The position numbers and the translations under genes were made by a program. Positions 59,240-64,000 of a stretch of 64,000 bases of DNA are shown one piece after another. The stretch spans positions 41,149,158-41,213,157 of the forward strand of contig NC_089224.1 of the NCBI RefSeq assembly GCF_963924675.1, in the 5' to 3' direction. The stretch's first letter is position 1. Every line of letters starts with the position of its first letter. This DNA is from Phocoena phocoena (Eukaryota; Chordata; Mammalia; Artiodactyla; Phocoenidae). Below the pieces are notes generated by a model. That model worked only from the letters and a program-made list of their open reading frames with translations, had not been told where the DNA came from and searched no databases.

Positions 59240-60094
59240 CATAGCAATATCTAGTTTCTACAACTTGTTATCCATAATATCCAGTATATGAAAACAGTTA
59301 ATATGAAGAAGCAGAAAAATGTGACCCATATTCAAGAAAAAAAGCAACATGTATAAATTTATCTTGCAGTGACCCAGATGTTGAAATTAGCTGAAAAGGA
59401 CTTTAAAGCAGCTATTATCAACATTTTTAAGGACATAAAGGAAGATATATGCATAATGAATAAAATGATGGAGAATCTCAGCAGAGAAATAGAAACTAAA
59501 TAAAAAGAGACTAAATATACAATAACTGAAATATACAGGAACTGCACGTTGAAGGTGACAGGAAAAAGACTATATCTGAAGACGAATTCATAGAAATTAG
59601 CAGTGTGAAGAACAGAGAGAAAAAGAATTGAGGTAAAACGAAAAGAGCCTTATAGATATGTGAGCAATATTAAGTGTTTTTAAAAAAATTTTATTTATTT
59701 TTGGCTGTGTTGGGTCTTTGTTGCTGTGCGTGGGCTTTCTCTAGTTGCGGCGAGCGGGGGCTATTCTTCGTTGAGGTGCACGGGCTTCTCATTGTGGTGG
59801 CTTCTGTTGTTGTGGAACACGGGCTCTAAGCACGCAGGCTCAGTAGTTGTGGCTCATGGGCTCTAGAGCGCAGGCTCAGTAGCTGTGGCGCACGGGCTTA
59901 GTTGCTCTGCGGCATGTGGGATCCTCCAGGACTGGGGTTCGAACCCGTGTCCCCTGCATTGGCAGGCAGATTCCCAACCACTGTGCCACTAGGGAAGTCC
60001 CTAAGTGGTTTTAATATACAAAAAATTAGAGTCCCAGAAGGAGAGGAGACAGAGGATGGTGTAGAAAAAATTGAAATCTAAGTTCCACAGCAGA
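59240..60094 (+). mobile_element. HAL1 (half-L1) fragment split by CHR-1
   Basis: 'tgacccagatgttgaaatt' followed by 'ggactttaaagcagctatt' (about 59371-59420) is the characteristic HAL1/L1M ORF1-like block. HAL1s are L1 derivatives that carry ORF1 but lack ORF2. The element resumes after the SINE with 'agagtcccagaaggagagg'. Sequence upstream to about 58850 may be its 5' part. Frames are broken. Confidence 0.72.
59671..60014 (-). mobile_element. CHR-1 SINE with target-site duplication
   Basis: The duplication 'taagtgtttttaa' at 59671-59683 corresponds to 'taagtggttttaa' at 60002-60014 with one mismatch. A full-length CHR-1 body with the 'agtagttgtggctc' blocks ends in the head 'gccactagggaagtcc'. 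The B box on its own strand reads GGTTCGAACCC, a good match to the tRNA consensus. It interrupts HAL1. Confidence 0.95.
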
Positions 60095-60200
60095 TAGCCT
60101 AAGTCATCCTTGTTCTCGGTTGTATCCCCAGCACCTAGGATAATATCAATATTGTGTAAGTACATATTTGATGATTATTAAAACTTTGATGAATAAATAT
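60095..60200 (+). repeat. L2 LINE 3' end, sense
   Basis: 'ggttgtatccccagcacct', 'aggataatatcaatat' and a final 'actttgatgaataaatat' follow the L2 terminus. Confidence 0.68.
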
Positions 60201-61349
60201 TTAGCTTCAAAGACTGAGAAATACATTGTCTAAGTATTTGCTTTATAAAATCATGGTGAATATTTGGGTGAGTATATGTAGGGATGCTGGTAAACTGAGG
60301 TGGTAGGTGAGGTCCAGTACCGTCTGACTCTTTAGAATATAAAAAGGAAATACTGGGTGCTTTGGAGAATTCTTTCTGTTAATTTCACGGTTTCACAAAA
60401 TTGACTTCTCTGATTTTTTTCCTGGTGTTCTAGTGGCTAGCTTTATTTTTCTCTCATGTTCTGTTTTTGAGGCCTAAAGTGGGTGCCGAAATAGAAGTGT
60501 ACCATTCATTGTTGAGTAGCATTAGCTCTCTGGTAAATAGAGTGGCACTGTGTTGACATACTTGACACTTGGGTGAAAGGCTTACAAAGCAAAATGAGTT
60601 AAATATGGAGTAGGGACACTATGTCAGAACAGAGGCTGGTAGGAAAAGGGACCAAGTATGATAGCTCACTGCCCCCACAGTGAATACCCAGTATCCTTTC
60701 TTGGGTTGATTTCAAGAGTTATTGTTAAGCTCTGGACATTTCAAAGTACATGCATGGGATCCCTGGTAAGATACGGTGAATCTAAGTTCTTGGTTCTTCC
60801 AGTTCCAATTTTGGGTTGAAATAAAGCCACATATTTTGTGGTACATTTTGTATGCAGGAAAGGAAATGAGGAAAAGAAAAATTTCACTCATGGTACAATG
60901 AAAATAACATTTTACCTAAAACCAAGTGACAGCCACATACCTGTTTTGCCCCCATCAGTTGTATGATTTGGGTAACCATGTCTTTTCTCTGAACTTAAAT
61001 TCCTCTTATATAACATATGAGTTTCTTAGTCCCTTTTGGTATTGTGAAAGAGACAAAAGAAGAATGTTTTATAAGTGTTTGTAATTATTTTCCATAATGA
61101 GAATCACATAATTACTCCAAGGACTGCTTCTGCTGTTATGTGCCCACAAGTACCACTATTATTATATTTAAGCAAAAGCATACAAGGCTAAGGCATAGAC
61201 TTCTTTGGGTAATCTTGTGATTATTTGGTAAACTGAGTATTTGAGGGAAGAAGTATAAATAAGTAACAAAAAACTTTATGAGTTTGAGGAAATACTGGGG
61301 AATGTCTTTTCATCTTCACTCCGCTGCTGTGGTGTTTCTTTGGAGGAAT
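60201..61349. other. Low-copy interval with possible MIR trace
   Basis: 60955-61080 ('gtatgatttgggtaaccat', 'ctctgaacttaaattcctc') weakly resembles antisense MIR. Nothing else is recognisable. Confidence 0.42.
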
Positions 61350-61470
61350 AAATTTGTATTTATTCCACATATATTCAGTGAGGGTAGGAAAGAGGGTGCT
61401 TTTTACGCACTGCTTTAGGAGCTATAAATAAAACAGAAATCCCTGCCCTCATGGCACATGTTGTTTGGGG
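61350..61470 (-). repeat. L2 LINE 3' fragment, antisense
   Basis: 'ttccacatatattcagtga', 'ataaataaaacagaaatcc' and 'ctgccctcatggcacatg' match the reversed L2 terminus. Confidence 0.7.
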
Positions 61471-63384
61471 CTTATTCCTTTTTGTGACCTGTCCTTGTAT
61501 ATGTCACTTACTTTTTTAAAACAAAAGTAAATTTCAGTGTTAACACAAACTGGGGAAAATGTTCAGCATCGAATGGAGAAATGTTCTTCCTGGAAAATAA
61601 AATGGCAGCAGACAAATTTGCCTGCAAGGAATCTGAGGGGAAAGAATTCTGAAAGCCCTGACTCACATTTTGTGCTTAGAGATGGAAGGAAGCAACACAT
61701 TCAAAGCCAGACCCATCCAAAGTCACCCATCTTTACATAAAGCCATCTAGCACAAACGCAGCCATCATATGTTACAGTTTTCCCTGCCAAAAAGTTAATT
61801 GGCTCAGGCTGACTTTGAATTCAACCCAGATTTGCACAAAACTTGCTGAAAGGTTTGTCTACCTTAAGAAAACTTTTGATAAACCCAGTTCCAAGTTTCA
61901 GAGTTTTACAGAAACCTGAAACCAAACAAGATTTTCTTGGTTTCCTGTTTGGTGTGGAGGTATTGCACACTCTAATTATGAGGCCTCGAGGGAACACAAG
62001 GAAAGGCAGACACACAAAAATCTCAGAAACAGATAATTAAGTAGGAAAAACACACCAGGAAAGCAGATAAGAATCAGAAGTTTAGCTGAAATTGTAAAAT
62101 TATTAATAATATATTTATGCTGAAAAAGTTTATGTGGCATAATGCCACTTATCAGGTATGCATTTCTAGATGTATTTTGCTGTTAAAAGTTAGGAATTTT
62201 CAGAATGAATGCCAAACCTGTACAGAGGGTGATCCATAAATAGAAAATGCAGATCAAAGCACTCTCTTTCTTACCCTCAACATTGTAAAGTTTCACATTT
62301 TTCCCTCTTATTTGCCTCCATTCAAAGATGAGTTAGCATAAAATAGAAAAAATAATTCAATTGGAAATGATATTTGAGTCACATGCAGGGCATACCACAC
62401 AGTTGGGATTTAAATTATCAAATTAATTTGCCTTTGAAATGACTTAATCAACAAAATCGGTCCCAATATTTCATTTCAATATTTTTATTCAAAATGCTGC
62501 CAGATAATGAAATTGCATTATTGCATTTCCCCATCCATCCTTAGTTTTAGGTCAAGATGTATCAAGAGAGTCAACTCAGATTGCTTTCTTGACTCTGATT
62601 TCATAAGAAACTTTAAATTTGGAGACTTTAACTGTTTTAATTTTTGAGTCAGGGAATATTATTTCCTGTAAGTGTTGTTTGATATGGAAGCTGCTTTGGG
62701 GTTCTCACTGAAATGGAAACATCAGTGAATGTGTTGTTATTTCATTAATGGAATAGATCTTTGAACACCTATGATACACTCAATCTTAGGAAGTATAGAA
62801 ACTCAAGGATTTGCTCACCTAACACAATAGAGCTGTGCTAGAATATAAAACCAGATGACCAATTATGTTGAACATATACATGGTTTAAACAAATATTAGA
62901 GTGGAGAAAAAAAGGGTAGCAAAACTGAGGGTATAATTTAGTGGGATAGTTAAGGACACAGAAGTCTTGAAAAGAAGTAATTAAAAAAGTCAAGAAAATG
63001 GTAGGATTAAAGGTAAGAAATAAGGAGGAGGACTAATTGACTGATAAGGACATATTTACTAAAGTTACTTTTCTTGCTTAGGAAGTGTCTGAATTGCCCA
63101 ATAGATGACACTTGATGCATTTGGCAAGATACAGGGAGTCATTGTGGGTCTGGAATTCTTTTCTTTACTAGATTTTTGTTTTTGGCTTGTGATTAACTCT
63201 CTGTCCTCTTGGATAATGGGATTGTTTGTAGCACCCTCACCTCACATCCCATCTTGAAGACAAATCTCATTAGTTTACTCTAGTCAAAGCTGCAAACAGC
63301 CGTTGTTGGCGTTGTTACTGCTATTGTTGTGTTGTTTTTACTTGGCTTTTGTTTTCCATGTATAACAATAACACTATAAAATGT
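61471..63384. other. Low-copy interval
   Basis: No gene or repeat recognised. 62400-62540 is AT-rich and free of simple repeats, and might include conserved non-coding DNA. Confidence 0.42.
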
Positions 63385-63595
63385 TCACATTGTGCTTACT
63401 ATGTGTCTGCCACAGTTCTAAGCACCTACATTTTCTCATGTATACTTCATAACAACCTTATCATAAAGATACTCTTACTATCCCCATTTTTCAGCTAAGG
63501 GAGGATAATTTGCCTAAGATCACATAGTAATTGGTGGAGCTCAGCTCAGAACCCAGGTAGCCCTGCTCTAGAATCTGTGTTCTTCCTCATTATGG
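63385..63595 (+). repeat. MIR SINE
   Basis: A well-ordered sense MIR: 'gtgcttactatgtgtctgc', 'cagttctaagcacctacat', 'tatccccatttttcagcta', 'cctaagatcacatagtaat' and 'cagctcagaacccaggtag'. Confidence 0.88.
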
Positions 63596-64000
63596 GAATC
63601 TGAAGTTTCAGAATCCCAAATCAAGAAGGATGAATCATCATGTATTAATTTACTTACAGGTGCAATTGGGTAGTATATATGCAGTCAGGACTGTCCTGCC
63701 AAATTAGAAATACAGGGTCACTCTAAGTAGGAAGTCTCTTCTTCCTCAAAGCCAAGGCTGGCCAAGTTCTGGGTTTCCTAATTCGGCAGAGAGAAGTGGT
63801 AAAAGATAGATGAAGAGAGTCATTGCTTAGATTTAGCAAAAATTGCTTCAACTTTCTGACCATATTTGGTACACAGAGATTTTGAGAGATAGAACATTTA
63901 TTTCAAATAAAAGAGATTATCGGGAGATTTTTGAAAGACAGCCAAGAGCACAGGTACTGTTGCTATATGAGAATGATGGATTTTAGGTGTGAGGTACTCT
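63596..64000. other. Low-copy interval to window end
   Basis: No gene or repeat recognised. Confidence 0.4.

Noticed and set aside
1..64000. CRISPR array, operon, prophage or other prokaryotic system
   Set aside because: There are no regularly spaced direct repeats with unique spacers and no dense gene order. SINE, MIR and L1 content shows mammalian nuclear DNA.

Overview
This 64 kb window is mammalian nuclear DNA, almost certainly from a cetacean and probably a toothed whale. The diagnostic evidence is nine tRNA-derived SINEs of the CHR type: three long CHR-1 copies and six shorter, CpG-rich CHR-2 copies. Most have target-site duplications that can be read directly. They lie among young LINE-1 sequence and the usual ancient mammalian repeats (MIR, L2, MER5A, MER20, HAL1, old L1M). 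Family names come from recognising consensus features by eye; no library search was run. Boundaries of old repeats are therefore approximate.

I see no convincing protein-coding gene, exon, rRNA or functional tRNA gene. The only reading frames with recognisable protein similarity are broken LINE-1 ORF1 and ORF2. The window is a gene desert or the inside of a very large intron.

Layout. About 1-11 kb: low-copy sequence with scattered MIRs, one MER5A and two CHR-2 SINEs (3.7 and 8.8 kb). 11.1-14.4 kb: an old L1M on the minus strand, interrupted by an unrelated L1 3' end and by a CHR-1. 15-27.5 kb: L2 and MIR fragments, an L1M 3' end, a truncated L1 3' end at 20.3 kb, an LTR-like repeat and a CHR-1 that splits an L2. 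27.5-33.6 kb: a SINE pair, then a near-complete but disabled L1 on the minus strand. 33.6-51 kb: low-copy DNA with L2, MIR, L1M, MER20, one CHR-2 and a CA microsatellite. 51.0-55.2 kb: a nested cluster with an old L1, a young truncated L1 carrying one CHR-2 inside it and another CHR-2 at exactly its own target site, then more old L1. 55-64 kb: old repeats, a HAL1 split by CHR-1, two microsatellites and low-copy sequence.

The elements connect through mechanism: CHR SINEs are non-autonomous and depend on L1 machinery, and the target sites here (ending in T-runs followed by AA) look like L1 endonuclease sites. The most informative observations are a target site used twice, a possible short 3' transduction, an apparently CHR-2-specific change in the pol III B box, and two young L1s with 3' UTRs of different length. 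A few repeat-free AT-rich islands are candidate conserved non-coding elements. No previously undescribed gene system was found.
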